A model generated the notes under the pieces. That model saw only the letters and a list, made by a program, of their open reading frames with translations. It had not been told where the DNA came from and made no database searches. A DNA stretch of 22,733 bases from Cudoniella acicularis (taxonomy: Eukaryota; Ascomycota; Leotiomycetes; Helotiales; Helotiaceae): contig JAAMPI010000936.1 in NCBI GenBank assembly GCA_013054445.1, positions 1 through 22,733 of the forward strand, in the 5' to 3' direction. Positions 1 to 11,751 of this stretch are shown piece by piece; positions within the stretch are counted from its first letter, which is position 1, and every line of letters begins with the position of its first letter. The position numbers and the translations under genes are program-made.

Positions 1-118
1 CACAAGGAAGGAGAGCGTGTATAAAGAAGGAGAGCATGTATAAGACGAGCGTGCACAAGAAAGAAGAGCGTGTACTAGGAGAATATGTATAAGGAAGAAG
101 AATTTATATAAATTTATG
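1..118. repeat. Degenerate short tandem repeat
   Basis: About six diverged copies of a 14-20 nt unit with the core GAGCRTGTATAAG, purine-rich on the + strand. Successive copies read GAGAGCGTGTATAAA, GAGAGCATGTATAAG, GAGCGTGCACAAG, GAGCGTGTACTAG and GAATATGTATAAG, and the last grades into AT-rich sequence. It touches the left window edge, so the array may be longer. No coding potential is seen. Confidence 0.6.
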
Positions 119-134
119 TAATATTTATGTATAC

Positions 135-214
135 GGGTACCCGCGGGTACCCATATAGGAGTAAGAGAAACTATACCCACCCGCGGGTAATGGGTACTAC
201 CCACTACCCATCAC
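135..214. repeat. GGGTACCC / CCCGCGGG palindrome cluster
   Basis: A perfect 18-bp palindrome, GGGTACCCGCGGGTACCC, lies at 135-152. A 10-bp palindrome ACCCGCGGGT follows at 179-188, and then TGGGTACTACCCACTACCCA at 191-210. The island is GC-rich inside an AT-rich flank and directly follows the degenerate tandem repeat. It could be the end of a degenerate mobile element or simple-sequence expansion; I see no transposase or target-site duplication. Confidence 0.5.
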
Positions 215-852
215 GCAGCCTAGCTCGGTCAACCTTACTATTGTCCCACCTCTAGGAAGAGCGCTTTGAATCACCTATACGCGAACCCTTTTACTTTCAG
301 TTTACTTATATTTATTGTACTTCGGTATTCAGATCTTCCTTCAGATACTAAGATACCCCTGAATCTGGTCCCGTGACACATAGGATTCGGGAATGCCCTC
401 ACTTACCAACAGCCGAAGCCCTCCCTCCTACTACGCGAATTCCTCTCGATAAGGTTATGATTCTCTGCTCAGAAAACCAAGGTTAACCCTAAAACTGTGC
501 CTGGCAATATAAACATTACAAACCAATCTATGACATTCATTCTATATATGTGACGACTATAAAGCTTTTAATTAGCAATAGCTAGGATTATCTAGTAGCT
601 AAAAGATAAATTCTAGATTTTCGTAAACTCACTCTGACCTTGTTTTTTTTTTAAATCACAAAACATTGACCTTCCCTTTAACGTAAGTCAAGACGCAGAC
701 AAATAGACTCTGAACAAGAATGCCTAAACAGAACCAGGTCTCACTTTTTTCTTAACTTCAACTTAGGTCAACCATCCTTTCGCATTACATATTCCTAGAT
801 TCAAAAACCCTATCTACAGAACAAACAAAAGCCACTTTTCCCCGACCAAAAC
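211..852. other. Gene-free flank, 3' side of the GH16 gene
   Basis: AT-rich sequence with scattered poly-T and poly-A tracts. No ORF with recognisable protein content on either strand. The part near 650-852 is probably the 3' UTR and terminator region of the minus-strand GH16 gene that ends at 853. Confidence 0.5.
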
Positions 853-2066
853 CTACAACCACGCCACAACAGCCATGACAACTAACCCTCCGAAAACCCC
901 ACCAACAACCTGCTGTCCACGCACAACCTGCGCCCCACTAGCCGCCACAGTCGAGCTGGTACTCGCCGCACTCGATGACGTACTCGACGCATTCGAGCTC
1001 GAGCTCGAAGAGCTGGAAGAACTCCCCCCAACAGTGGAATTGCTACTATAACTCGTAGTCGTAGTAGCATTCCCACTGCTACTTCCACTACTGCTGGAAG
1101 AAGTAGAAGAAGTAGAAGTAGAGTTACTACTCTCCGTAATAACAATACTCTCATAATCTCCCGTCATATCCCCATACCTATAACTCTCTGCCCCTGTCGA
1201 GTAATCCTCAATAACCACACTCTTAACATACATCGTAAACGGCGCATCACTCATATCAGTGTATCCCCCAGCCCACTCAACCGTTCCTGTCGCTTCATCG
1301 GCAGCACCGCCAACCCAGTTGCCGATCTTGATGCGCATGGGGGTTTGAGGGTAGTTTTTCCCGTTTAAGGCGTCGGCGTACGCGAGTGTGCGGACCAAAA
1401 CGGAGTCAACGTACCATTTTATGGAGGAGGACGTCCAGTCGATGGTGTAGGTGTGCCAAGTGAATTCGGGGTCGGAGACAGAGACGTAGGTTGCGCGGTT
1501 GTAGGTTGTTGTGTTGCCTTTACCGAAGTAGTTGGTTTCGACTTGGGTTGAGTCGCCGCCGAGCCATTCCTTTTCATCGCATTATCATTAACATGGTTCA
1601 AACAGGGGAAAGGGGGCATGAAAGTGAAGTGAAGTGCGTACCCAGTCAATCTCATCCAAGTCATCGGACTCCATGACGAAACTGCTCACGATTCCGGTGC
1701 CGTTCGCGGCGCGGAGAATGGCGGTCACCTTGCCGAAGAAGATGTAGTTGTTGCTGACTATGGTTTGGGCAGCGCCAGTAGAGTCGATGATGAATTCGGC
1801 ACCGTTAGTCCCGTAGGTGATAGTTGTTCCATCGTCGGCCGTAAATTCGGTGTTGCTTCCCTGTGTGAAGTCGACGGTGACGGTTTTACCAAGAGCGGTA
1901 TCACTTGGACATGCTGTGAAGAATGTTAGGAGCGAAGAATAGAAGGAGATTGGGATGGAAGCGTACATGAGTTTGTGGTGGGATTGCAATCGGTAGAAGT
2001 CTGACCAAGAACGACAGAGGAAAGCGAGAGTGCAGTAGCCGCCAGCGAAAGAATTTGAGATCTCAT
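853..2066 (-). CDS. Crh-family GH16 cell-wall transglycosylase, GPI-anchored
   Basis: Exons on the minus strand are 2066-1967, 1913-1642 and 1569-853, giving 362 aa. Both introns (53 and 72 bp) start with GTACGC and end in AG. The ATG at 2066 gives a signal peptide (MRSQILSLAATALSLSSVVLG), which the longer ORF in the other frame lacks. The mature protein starts with a Cys pair (DCNPTTNSSCP) and then a GH16 fold. The catalytic motif D-E-I-D-W-E lies at residues 120-125, with nucleophile E121 and acid/base E125. A Ser/Thr-rich stretch (about 271-340) and a hydrophobic C-terminal tail (about 345-362) indicate a GPI anchor. Members of this family link chitin to beta-glucans outside the plasma membrane. 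Intron 2 falls exactly between W124 and E125. No CBM18 chitin-binding module is visible. The family call is firm; which Crh paralogue it is cannot be told. Confidence 0.93.
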
Positions 2067-3705
2067 ATTGACTCGAGAACGAAAGACTCAATGAAAAAAG
2101 CGAGTGTGTAATTCCTGAAAGATGTAATATTGCAGAAGTTTGATATGTTCGAAAGAAAAGAAAGAGAGATGAAACTGGAGATCATATTATAATAAAGGAA
2201 AGCAGAGGAATATTATTAGATCACCATGAGGGTACTATCCTCAAATTGTTGTGGCTGAGAACTGCAGTGCGTACCACTACTATCACGTTGTTGTGTTCGG
2301 TTCGAGGAGTACGAAACCCAGTGGAGTATGGGTACGCAATTGTGGGCTTCGAGGACCAAAGCTTTGGGCAGTGACGACGACGACGATTTTGTTCCTTTTC
2401 AAGGAAGGGAAAGTTTTTATAACATCAATTGCACCTGAAGGATGAAGAATACACAATCATGTGTTTACTCTACTTCAGATTCTAGATTCCAAGAGCCTAT
2501 TTCACGTTTCTTATGCACTTCCATCTGATGTTGAGCGAAAAGGTGGTGAGAATTCGCAGACAAGCTTTCTGCTGTGGGTCTGCGGCCGTGCAATTTCCAG
2601 GAGATCGTTGCCGGGCACTTACGTGGACCCCTGTTTGGACCCCCCCCCCTTAATCCACATTTCTATCACGTGGCCGCTTGGAGCTCTTGATAACCACTAA
2701 AGAAGTCGAGCTTGAAATAGACAATAACCAGAGTGGATATATCATATTCATTGCCTAAGAGCACCGAGTTCTCGCGTTGGCAGATGGCGTTGCTCTTATA
2801 AAGGACTCAAATTTAGAAATTAGGTAGAAAAACCCTGTCGAGCAGGAATTTCTTGGTGAGTTGTTTCTACATAAAAGACGAAGTGCAAACAGCATGTAGA
2901 TAAAAAACAGAACTGATCGAAAAGCAGGGTAAGAAGGCACTTGCCGGTTTAGATTCTTAAAAAAAGCGATTTTCGGGAAAATAACGCATTTGCATATTTG
3001 ACCGCAAATCCTCCCCTATGGTAAGAACGGCCCAAGGGAGACACCTCTCTGAAGTTTTCATATAAATTTCATAAAATTTATCAAACACTATATATGTATA
3101 TAAAATGGATATCATCCACGTCTCCCGTCACAACACATCATTTCCTCATTCGCCAATTCAAAAAACCAACCCCTTTTCTTTCCTACTCTGAACACCCCGA
3201 GATCAAATAGAGCATACAATAACAATATATTGTGCGAGCATATAGGCAAGCATGCTTCCAGAGCAGTCCAAAAACGCCAAATTAAATACACTCCCGCCGT
3301 GCTATGCATTTGAAATGTAAAAAAAAGTTGTATTTTGATGAAAATTGCTTCCCCGAGTCGTTGGAAACAAGGATGATTGGAAGCCGATGGGTTAATATGC
3401 AGCTTTGCACCAATATTCTGAGGAACAAGATGCGTCAGCCGTGCGGCTTTGGCAGTCCATTCGAGCATGGCTGCGAGTCAATCATTTATCGGTTGCTAAG
3501 AGACTCGGAAGGTGTGGCGCTCCATCCTCATGCCGATGCTTGATCGTCACCGGTGACGTTGAATCCAGAATTTCCATGAGGCGGCTTCCCGTTAACACCC
3601 AGGCCCAGATGTGGTAGCGAGGAGCTCTACAAAAGGTTATCGAAATGACATATCCCCTGCTCCTCCCATTCCCATCTCTACACCTTCTCCATTACTATTT
3701 GCCCT
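2067..3705. other. Intergenic: GH16 promoter and regulator 3' flank
   Basis: A 1.6-kb stretch between two minus-strand genes. The part next to 2067 should be the GH16 promoter and 5' leader; an AT-rich TTATTATAATAT element sits on the minus strand near 2185-2197. A C9 run lies near 2641, a TATATATGTATATAAAA tract near 3090, and a perfect 14-bp palindrome at 3545-3558. ORFs of 60-118 codons here have no recognisable content and are treated as chance. Confidence 0.5.
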
Positions 3706-5811
3706 CTAGAGTTGATGGAACTGTTCTGGCACACTTCGAGGAATTTGTATCCCAAAGCTGGAGCCACTGGTTGGTCGTAATGGGGGCCGCCGTATCATCC
3801 CATTTGATCCGATCCGTTGGCTTCCGAGAGTGAGATTGCCGTCAAACTCTTGTTTGAATTGTATTTGTTGTCCAACCCCTTCGCCGAAGCTGTTTATTTG
3901 GTTTCCTTGGTTCATATTGCTGCCTATGACAGGTGAACTCACACTTGGAAATCCACCATAGTCGCTGATACCAGGGAACTCCATGGGACTAATTGGACTT
4001 TGTATAATGGGAGGACTGGTAAATGGAGTGTTGTCGTTGCTTCCGGGTCCATTTATAGGAGATCCCAACTCTTCGATATGTTTATTGAAAGGTGCTTGAG
4101 GTGCATTCGATAGGTTGAAGTCAGTGTCGGGCTCAACCTTGAATCCGCCACTGGTTCCATCACCGTTGTATCCAGGGAAGCTACTTGCGACACCCATGCC
4201 CGCATTCCCAAATCCATCAAAGATATCAACATCGGCACACATATTTGCCGGAGTGTCTGGCACAGTTTGGAGCATTGGATTGACGAGGCGAGGAAGAACA
4301 TCGTGGACCTTGGATAGGAGAAGTGGTAGGAAGCGATTGTCGCCATTGCGGAGAACAGAGAGCAGAGTCATAAAATCGTGAAGGTAGTCACGGGGCCCAA
4401 GTTGGAAGGGGTCGGGGTTTGGAGGAAGAAGGGAGAGCACATCTGTAAGAGAGCAAGCAACATCGAAGAGTTTCTCGATCTAGGACAGTCAGCAATGCGG
4501 AAGCCTGGTGAAGGAGTCAACCTACCAAACCAATACCATGAACCTCCATGCTGTGTTGTGAAAATTGGGAAGTCATGGACACCAGATCCCGAGCAATTTC
4601 GACAGGGTAATTAAAGGTCATACTAGGATCATCGTGTCCTGAGCTCAGGCACCCATTCTGAATACTCAGCTGCCATACCATTGTACGCAGCCATTGCTGA
4701 CTCGTTCTCAAATCGGCGGTTTGATTCTCGGTGGAGTTGAGGTATGTCGGTAATGCATCATTCAGCTGCTTCTGAAGCGCAGCCAGGTAAGCCGGTGAGC
4801 AATCCGTCCGAGTCTTGTTCCACAAAGCGACGAAACTTTCATCGAATGGCCGGAAAAGGTTGACAAGATGCAAGAAACCATGCAGGTGGTGGGCTTGTGT
4901 ATCGGAAGGATCATCATTTTGAGTTGGGAGGCTGATGGTGGCTTGGAGTGAAAGTGGTCGATGGCGCTGGAGGGCGTATGCTCTATTCGGACATCAGTAT
5001 CGTGTACAGAAGTTAAGAGGAATAAAGCGAACCTTTCGGTGACGAAGAGAAGCCAGTAGAGCCTCCGTCTTCTCGAGGACTCAACTGCGTCAAACTGTAA
5101 ATATGTGTCTTCCTTTTGCAGGTTAAGGATGTGCGCAAGAGTCGTCGCCTCCCTGAGATGGAACCAAGCCTTGTTATGTAAATCAAGACCAAAGTAGCAT
5201 CCGAACAAGAAGAAACTTGTGACGAGACTGTTTAAGGTGGGCGTTTCGAGGTGGTCGTAGCTCTTTCTGACTCTGAGTGTCTCTTCCATCAACAAATTTC
5301 CCGACACCAGATTCGCACCTGGGAGACTGTCGAGTCCCAGAGGATCACCCGGTATGCCCATTCCTGGCTGTATCATCATGAAAGCGCATAGCGATGTTAA
5401 AAGACAGTATGTATCGACATTTTGATCGGCGTACATGGCTTGTTGTTCCAACCTCCCTCGATGCAGTATTGGCAGAGTCGGATACATGTTCGCGAAGAAA
5501 AATTCGACACAGTCTTTGATCATATCGCTCGTAAGGAGGCCCGGCGTAGGCACAAGAGTGGGACTACATGGCGGACTGGAGATGCCATTCATTCGATTCG
5601 CAACTTTTGAGGAGAGCGTTGATTGCCGCTGGGTTTCGCGCAACTCGCTGATGACCTTGGCTCGCGATCCTTTGGGACCCTTCTTCTGCGGTATGGCATG
5701 GTAAGTGCAGGACAATTGTGCAGACGAGCAGTTTCGACACGGATTGATACCGTCGCACTTGACTTTGCGTCGATGGCAGGCATCGCAAGCCCTTTTGACC
5801 GAGGACGACAT
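3706..5811 (-). CDS. Zn2Cys6 fungal transcription factor (MAL/SUC1-like type)
   Basis: Exons on the minus strand are 5811-5033, 4982-4526 and 4479-3706, giving 669 aa. The introns are 50 bp (GTTCGC...TAG) and 46 bp (GTAGGT...TAG). The ATG at 5811 precedes a zinc binuclear cluster with Cys at residues 9, 12, 19, 25, 28 and 35 (CX2CX6CX5CX2CX6C), then a basic linker QKKGPKGSRAK. The fungal middle-homology region follows; removing intron 1 restores VTERAYALQRHRPLSLQATI, a signature of this family. The C-terminus (from about residue 470) is low-complexity, rich in Gly, Ser, Pro and Asn, and probably an activation region. The KKGPKG linker resembles maltose/sucrose-type activators, but the regulated pathway cannot be read from sequence. 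It probably acts in the nucleus. No adjacent metabolic cluster suggests its targets. Confidence 0.92.
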
Positions 5812-8800
5812 CACGACGGAATGCGAGGGAGAAGGCGAGGGCGAGCACTCAACGCGGTGCGATCGTGGTCCACTTCTCGACTCGTCGATTTTGCTTTATA
5901 CCAGCCGTGACAAGCGATGTTCAATTGAGGGGACGGTGTAGCGGTAGCAGTGATAGTATGGGGCAGCGTGGAGTTGTGGGAGAGGTGTGTGGATGTTCTG
6001 GGCGGAGTACTGGAGTACTTATTCGGACCGTATGTTTCTGTATGGCGGAGACGGGATGCTCATTTCATGAAATGCGGGGGGTGGTAGAGGATTGCTGGGG
6101 GAAGGACGAGTTGCTGGCCACCGTATGGCTGGCCTCCTCACGGAACTGGGGCTGGATGCCGCTGGAAGAGATTCCGGGACTGGGGGGTTTGGACGAAAGG
6201 GGCCCGGGAGAATTGGATGTTATGGGTAGAGAGGATGCAAAGGAATTGGAGTAGAGTACGAAGTACAGAGTACAGTGACAAGCCGTAGAGATGCCCTGAG
6301 CTGGCTGCACTTTTTGATGTTGTTGATGGGCACCACAACAAAAGAATAGTGGAAAGTCGGGAGGGCCAGTCGGCTGACCTGACGGGCTGTGGCCAAGGAG
6401 ACTACAGAGTCGACAGCTCGAAATTTGTAACGTAACAACCAGTCAGAGCCCGTTGCCTCGTCCTGACTCTGAATCGCCTCTTGCTCGCCTCGCGACGAGT
6501 AATAAAGAGAGATAAAGAGAGAGGAGGCTGTAGGGAGAATCCATCATTCGCTGCAAGCCCTTCCTCGCATTACTTGTTCCTTGGAACCAGTGTGGCCTCA
6601 ATTTGCAGTGGCATAATTGGGCACTTCAGGCATCTCGTCCTTCCCAGTCCGGGACGGCATGCGCCAACTTTTGCAGCAGCGACGCGCTGAAATGTTGAGC
6701 CTGGCGCCCATCGCCATCGCCCTACCCTCAACAAATAGGCTCGCCCTCTCTACTAATCTCCTCCTCTCCTTTGCACGGCATAAGTCACGATATTGCGACG
6801 AAACATGATGGCTTCGGTACTTTCCAGTCTCCAGCAGAGGCCTGGCAATACGACCATGGCAGTTCACCGTGCCGTGCCTATTGCTTCTGTATCTCCGAAA
6901 GAGGCCATTTCCGATCCCCATTTATTCGTCGAACCACCCACAGCCCCCCGTTGTCGCTTTGGATGGCGTCCTCAGCTCGTACTTGGTACACCCAATCGGA
7001 AGATGCACACCGAAGGATCTCCCTGCGCCGCCGTCAGTTTTGATCGGGTAAGCCACAACTAATCGATGACCAAGTGGCAGAAACCTTGAAGCCGTCTCCT
7101 TCAGGCACTTTAGACGACCACGGATCCCCAACATTCCCCTGCTCTTGGTGTGTTCCATAAAGCTTCCATAAACCTTCTATTATGGCGTCCAAGCAAAGAT
7201 GGCCATCCTGCAATTGGCTGCCAGAGGGAAAATCCTCACCGTCACGTTCACGCTTCCTCACCGAGGTTCATTGTACTGTATGAAATCTCATCCTGAGAAC
7301 TTCATTTCACCATCCTTCAATCCACAATCCGCAATTCTAAGCAAATCCACTGTGTGGCATGAGCACGTTCTGGAGTACTTCCATATGACGTTAGCTAGGG
7401 CGTGATGCTCGTGTACCTGCACACTGCACACTGCACAGTACGAGGAACTTCCGGAATCCGAAGTCTGGACTCAACCTCGTCGCATGATTTTGCCTCAACT
7501 CACGACGGTCCTCAAGCCGAGCAACCGGAGCGCAGCGCCCTATGGCCGGTAAAGACCGTCTGGAAGAACATCACAAAACAATGCGAACCAAAATACTTTT
7601 TATTAAATCTCGTTATTCCCAGACGTCACGTAAGAATGAAATTTTTTCATTAAATCTTCCAGGAGTCCAACAGTCTACAGTAACAGTCCAACTTATGAAA
7701 AGTGTTGTTCGCAACTTAACCGGAGCCTTCATCAATCACACGTCACGAGACCTTCTATCCCGTGACACGCATTTCCAACGCATGAACTACATCCCAATCT
7801 GGAGAGGTTTCCGGTGGAAACAAAATAGGACCGAAGTCTCCCTCCCACAAAACCATGGTGCGGAGATGATGGCTTGATGCTTAAATTTTGCGGAGGTGAG
7901 AGCATATTGCACAAACCCTAAATCTCGAGTGGCCGTTTCTAGTGAACGAAACTTAAATTTCCTGGGGTTTTAGGTGAGGATGCATGACGGCAGCTTCAAG
8001 TGAGGCTTCTCGTGCTTATAAATAATAATTGGCTGCATTATGACAGCTGCATCCTCAATTCGAGGGCATGCAGGCACATGCTTTCTTGAAGTTTTGTTTA
8101 GTTCCAACAGTTCATTTGTTATAAATCTTCAAAGTCATAATTTCCACTGATTGGACACTTGAGCCAAAAAAGAAGCTTGAAATAATTAGATTTTCTCAGC
8201 AACTGCTCCTTGCAATAACTCAATCCGTTTTACTTTTGTTTCCTGATATATCAATTACAGTTCCAAACTATACGAGCTTGCTTTCCCCCACCTTGAATGT
8301 TTTTCGCTCTCGAGACTCAACTTCACATGTCTTTCTCAAAGTTTCAAAATTCTACCCCTCTCCCGAGTTCCACCAATCCAACACAACACTCAAATTTCAG
8401 ATCAAAACTCACGTTATCACATTTCGCCATTGCTACCATATCTTCTTAACCAACACACCAAATCAAGGCATGCATAGATGCACCTAAAACCACACATCCG
8501 CAATACCTCCGAGTCGGACAATGGCTCCTGCACACTTCCACATAAACAGACAAAATCTCTCAAAGTACCCCTCCTCCTTTACAGGAACGACCGACCCCGG
8601 CGATCCACAATACAACCGAGAACTCCATCATCTCAACTTGTCCCTCACTCGTCTCCCCAATGTCGGAACCCCTCATTCGACAATAATTTTCGCTAAATGT
8701 CTAATTATGCGAACTCCTCATCATACCCTGCATTTACACATGCAATCCGGGGCCCCACCACCTCGCCATCTCCACACAATAAGAATATGCCTCAACTCGG

Positions 8801-9531
8801 GGCTTCAGCACGAACGGGATGTACCGTAGCGAGTGCTTCTGGTACACACTCCGAAGGATGGATGTCATTGTAACGGCCCTGGCGGTCTGAGCGAAGCTAA
8901 AAGGGCCGAGCTTCGATGGGAGACATGACGTGCAAATCGTGCCTGATCGTCGACTCGTCACTGGGATCCCAAGTTTCCCTACGACGGATCACATCGCATC
9001 ACAAGTATCTCGATTTGAAATTCTCGGAAATTTACAAGTCTGTATTTCTAGTATACCTCTATATAGAAGGGATACCCGAGATTTCATTAACGGCCTTTGA
9101 AATCCAAGCTTATAACTCACTGAACGGATCATTCAAAGAGACTTGATTCTATTTGAGCAGTGTAAATCTTTTAAGAACCTAAAAGTAAGCGTTTATATTC
9201 TTTTCTACAGGGCTTGGATAACTGAAAGGGACTTGAAACAAGCTGTTTTCTCTGTCTTGATAACTTTTTGTTTCTTCTTTAATCAGCGTTTTAAAACTTA
9301 AGCCTTCTTACTCTATTTTGCCGATGAGGCTCTTTTTCAAAAATCCATAGTAATAAACCCCGGCTTGATTACTAACACCTCCGATTTTCGGCTGCTTATG
9401 GAACCAACATCACTGAAACATATTTTACTAAATTTCAAGCCATAAATTATCAGCAAGAGAGCACGGTTGCTATTAAACGACCAACCGTGGAGCATCATAC
9501 TAAACTCTCTACTCTAATTCTAAGACCAAAC
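5812..9531. other. Long intergenic region between divergent genes
   Basis: This 3.7-kb stretch separates the minus-strand regulator from the plus-strand HET gene and must hold both promoters. GAGTAC is repeated near 6005-6020 and 6250-6275, upstream of the regulator. A short AAAGAGAGAT direct repeat lies near 6505-6525. Overlapping inverted repeats occur at 8874-8915. An ORF at 8521-8829 (102 codons, ATG in good context) matches nothing I recognise. One spliced ORF (6805-7296) is listed separately. Otherwise nothing supportable is seen. Confidence 0.5.
6805..7296 (+). CDS. Speculative two-exon small ORF
   Basis: The ATG at 6805 opens 81 codons that run into a good donor (GTAAGC at 7048). A CTAAT branch-like motif follows, and an AG at 7113 ends a 66-bp intron in phase 0. 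The frame then stays open for 60 codons to TGA at 7294, giving about 141 aa. The product has no signal peptide, membrane segment or motif I recognise. It is rich in Pro, Arg and His, as random GC-rich sequence can be. Overlapping open frames exist on the other strand. It is listed because a splice-consistent open frame is unusual in this stretch; it may well be chance. Confidence 0.18.
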
Positions 9532-11751
9532 ATGACAACAGCCGTCCTATGTGACTTATGCTCCGCAATACCATTTTCGCGCAACGGTCCAGGCACCTAC
9601 TTACCCGACAAACAGGAACTCCCATTCGAAACACATGATGTATACGGAACACAGCAGGAATACGATGGACCATTTGAATGGCGAATCGGGACTCTTGCCG
9701 AAGTGACCCAAAAGACCCGATGTGAATTATGCCGACTAGTCGCGTTTGTATTCCACCGAGCCGAGCATCATGGGAACCTCTATCTCAACTCGACATCTCC
9801 ACAATTGACTGAAATGATTCTGCGGTGGAACCTTAATATGGGCCCTTCCGGAGGTTTCATCATTCCTGGAACAGGTGTTGGCTATACAATATGTTTATCG
9901 AGAACGCCGGCTGTGGACTTAAGAAACACGAGGATAAGCCTCGACAATATCTACCAACCAAAACTTGATGTTTCTAGAGTCCGTCGTTGGATTTCGGTCT
10001 GCGCCAATGACCATGGCCTCGAATGCAATCCGCGATGGACTCACAACCCTTCTGGCATGTCCCCGATTCCCGGTCTCCGAACTTTACGACTGATTGATGT
10101 CGAGAAATCCTGTATCGTGGAAGTGCCTAGTTCCTGCCGATACCTGACTCTCAGCTACGTCTGGGGCTCTGTTCCTAACCTTCGTCTCACAACTCTGAAC
10201 AAAAGCACAATGATGCAACCTGGCATTCTCAATAAAATACACACTATGATTCCCCGGACTATTCGTGACGCCATTGACCTCGTCAAATCCTTGAAAGAAC
10301 GTTATCTCTGGGTGGACGCTTTATGTCTTATACAAAATGATCCCGAGGATCTACAGATTGGCGTGAATGTGATGGACGATATCTACGAACGTGCAATCAC
10401 AACGATCGTGGCAGCATGTGGTGATAATGCCGATGCGGGGCTTCCAGGTGTTCGAGAGACGAGTCGTTTAATAGAACCAAAGACTGCGCGGATTAATTCT
10501 TTAGTTGAGCTGGGTTTGTATGTCGATCTTGACAACCTGCTTCGGGTATCTGCCTACTATGGAAGAGCATGGACGTAAGCTCTCAATGCTCATTTTTCAC
10601 CCCTGAATTATCCCAACTTCTGCATCTCCGCTCTCTAGACAACTAAAACAAACCATCTACTACCTAGATTCCAAGAGCAATTTCTCTCAAGACGAGCCCT
10701 ATACTTCGTAGGCAACGAAGTCCACTTTCGCTGCCGCGAAGCAACCTGGTCCGAAAACTGCATCGACCGATTCCAAGCCAACCGGGACCGCTTTCTAGCC
10801 TCTTTACTCCAAGTAGACTGGGGCTACGACTCCCCCATCGAAGACCTCCAAGAGATACTATTCTACTATTCTCAACGCGCAATCACGAACCAAAGCGACG
10901 CCTTGCGTGCTTTAGCGGGAATCATCCGACGGCTTTCCAATCGCATGAAATGCTCCTTTTTCCAAGGCCTGCCTACCGCTTCTTTCGACATGCTTTTGAT
11001 CTTCCGAGCCTTCTCAAAGTCCTCGTCGTTTCGTCGTCGTAAAGGTTTTCCAAGCTATTCCTGGACAGGGTGGATAGGTGGTCTTCGCTATGATTTCAGA
11101 CCCACGATTCCTAAAAATGAGTGGTTGGCCCGCAGGACTTGGATTATCTGGTACAAGCGGAGCCCATCCGGTGCAGTTAATTTAGTGTGGGATATCATGG
11201 CCAATGAGTTGTTTCCTGTGAATTCGAATTCAGAAGACATCGTCGGGTACAGAAAGAGATCTCCTTTCAGTCACCGTCTCGGAATTTCAACAACTCGGAC
11301 AACGCCTACGGAAATCCTGGAGCTAGGACAAGAAGTGCCGGAATATCCGATCCTTCAGTTCTGGACACTAGCAGTCTATTTCCGGCTTTCCGATCTCGAC
11401 GTCTTTGAAAGTAAAGCGTATCTCCTGGATAACCGCCAAAGGCGCTGTGGATACATATCCCTAGACTGCATTGAAGAATGTCCTTTTGTGCTAAGACCTA
11501 ACGAGGCGTTGGAATTTATACTCTTGTCAGAAGTAGATGATGATATTTTTGAGACAATAAGGTTTGCGTTTAAGTCTCCCGAGTATGATGGTATGAGGAG
11601 GTCGCCTGATGAATTTAAATATTATCATGTGTTGCTTTTGGAGTGGAAGGGGGGTGTTGCTGAGCGGAGGGGTTTTGGTATAATTTTTCAAAAGGCGGTT
11701 GTGAATTGTTCGTTCACTGGGCCGGTTTGGAAGGAGATTTTACTAGCTTAA
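9532..11751 (+). CDS. HET-domain protein (heterokaryon incompatibility)
   Basis: Exons are 9532-10574 and 10668-11751, giving 708 aa. The 93-bp intron (GTAAGC...CTAG, branch ACTAAAAC) is phase 2; removing it restores YYGRAWTFQEQFLSRRALYF, the conserved end of the HET region. The HET domain starts near residue 204 (YLTLSYVWG), followed by IPRTIRDAIDLV and LWVDALCLIQND (from 259). Upstream are two CxxC pairs, C7/C10 and C64/C67, a possible zinc site seen in many HET proteins. The ATG at 9532 is the first in frame; a longer reading would need a GTG. HET proteins trigger cell death when genetically different hyphae fuse, and some act in NLR-like sensing. The roughly 350-residue C-terminal part has no recognisable domain. 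No partner (NLR, SesB or HeLo gene) is seen nearby. Confidence 0.93.

Noticed and set aside
3112..3468. 118-codon minus-strand ORF downstream of the regulator
   Set aside because: No recognisable content. Its hydrophobic run comes from AT-rich DNA, and it falls in the expected 3' flank.
5865..6254. 129-codon ORF upstream of the regulator
   Set aside because: It starts inside the regulator's upstream region on the opposite strand, with no recognisable motif, and looks like chance in GC-rich DNA.
8521..8829. 102-codon ORF with a good ATG context
   Set aside because: No domain, signal peptide, splice pattern or protein-like composition supports it; the His/Pro/Thr content reflects C-rich DNA.
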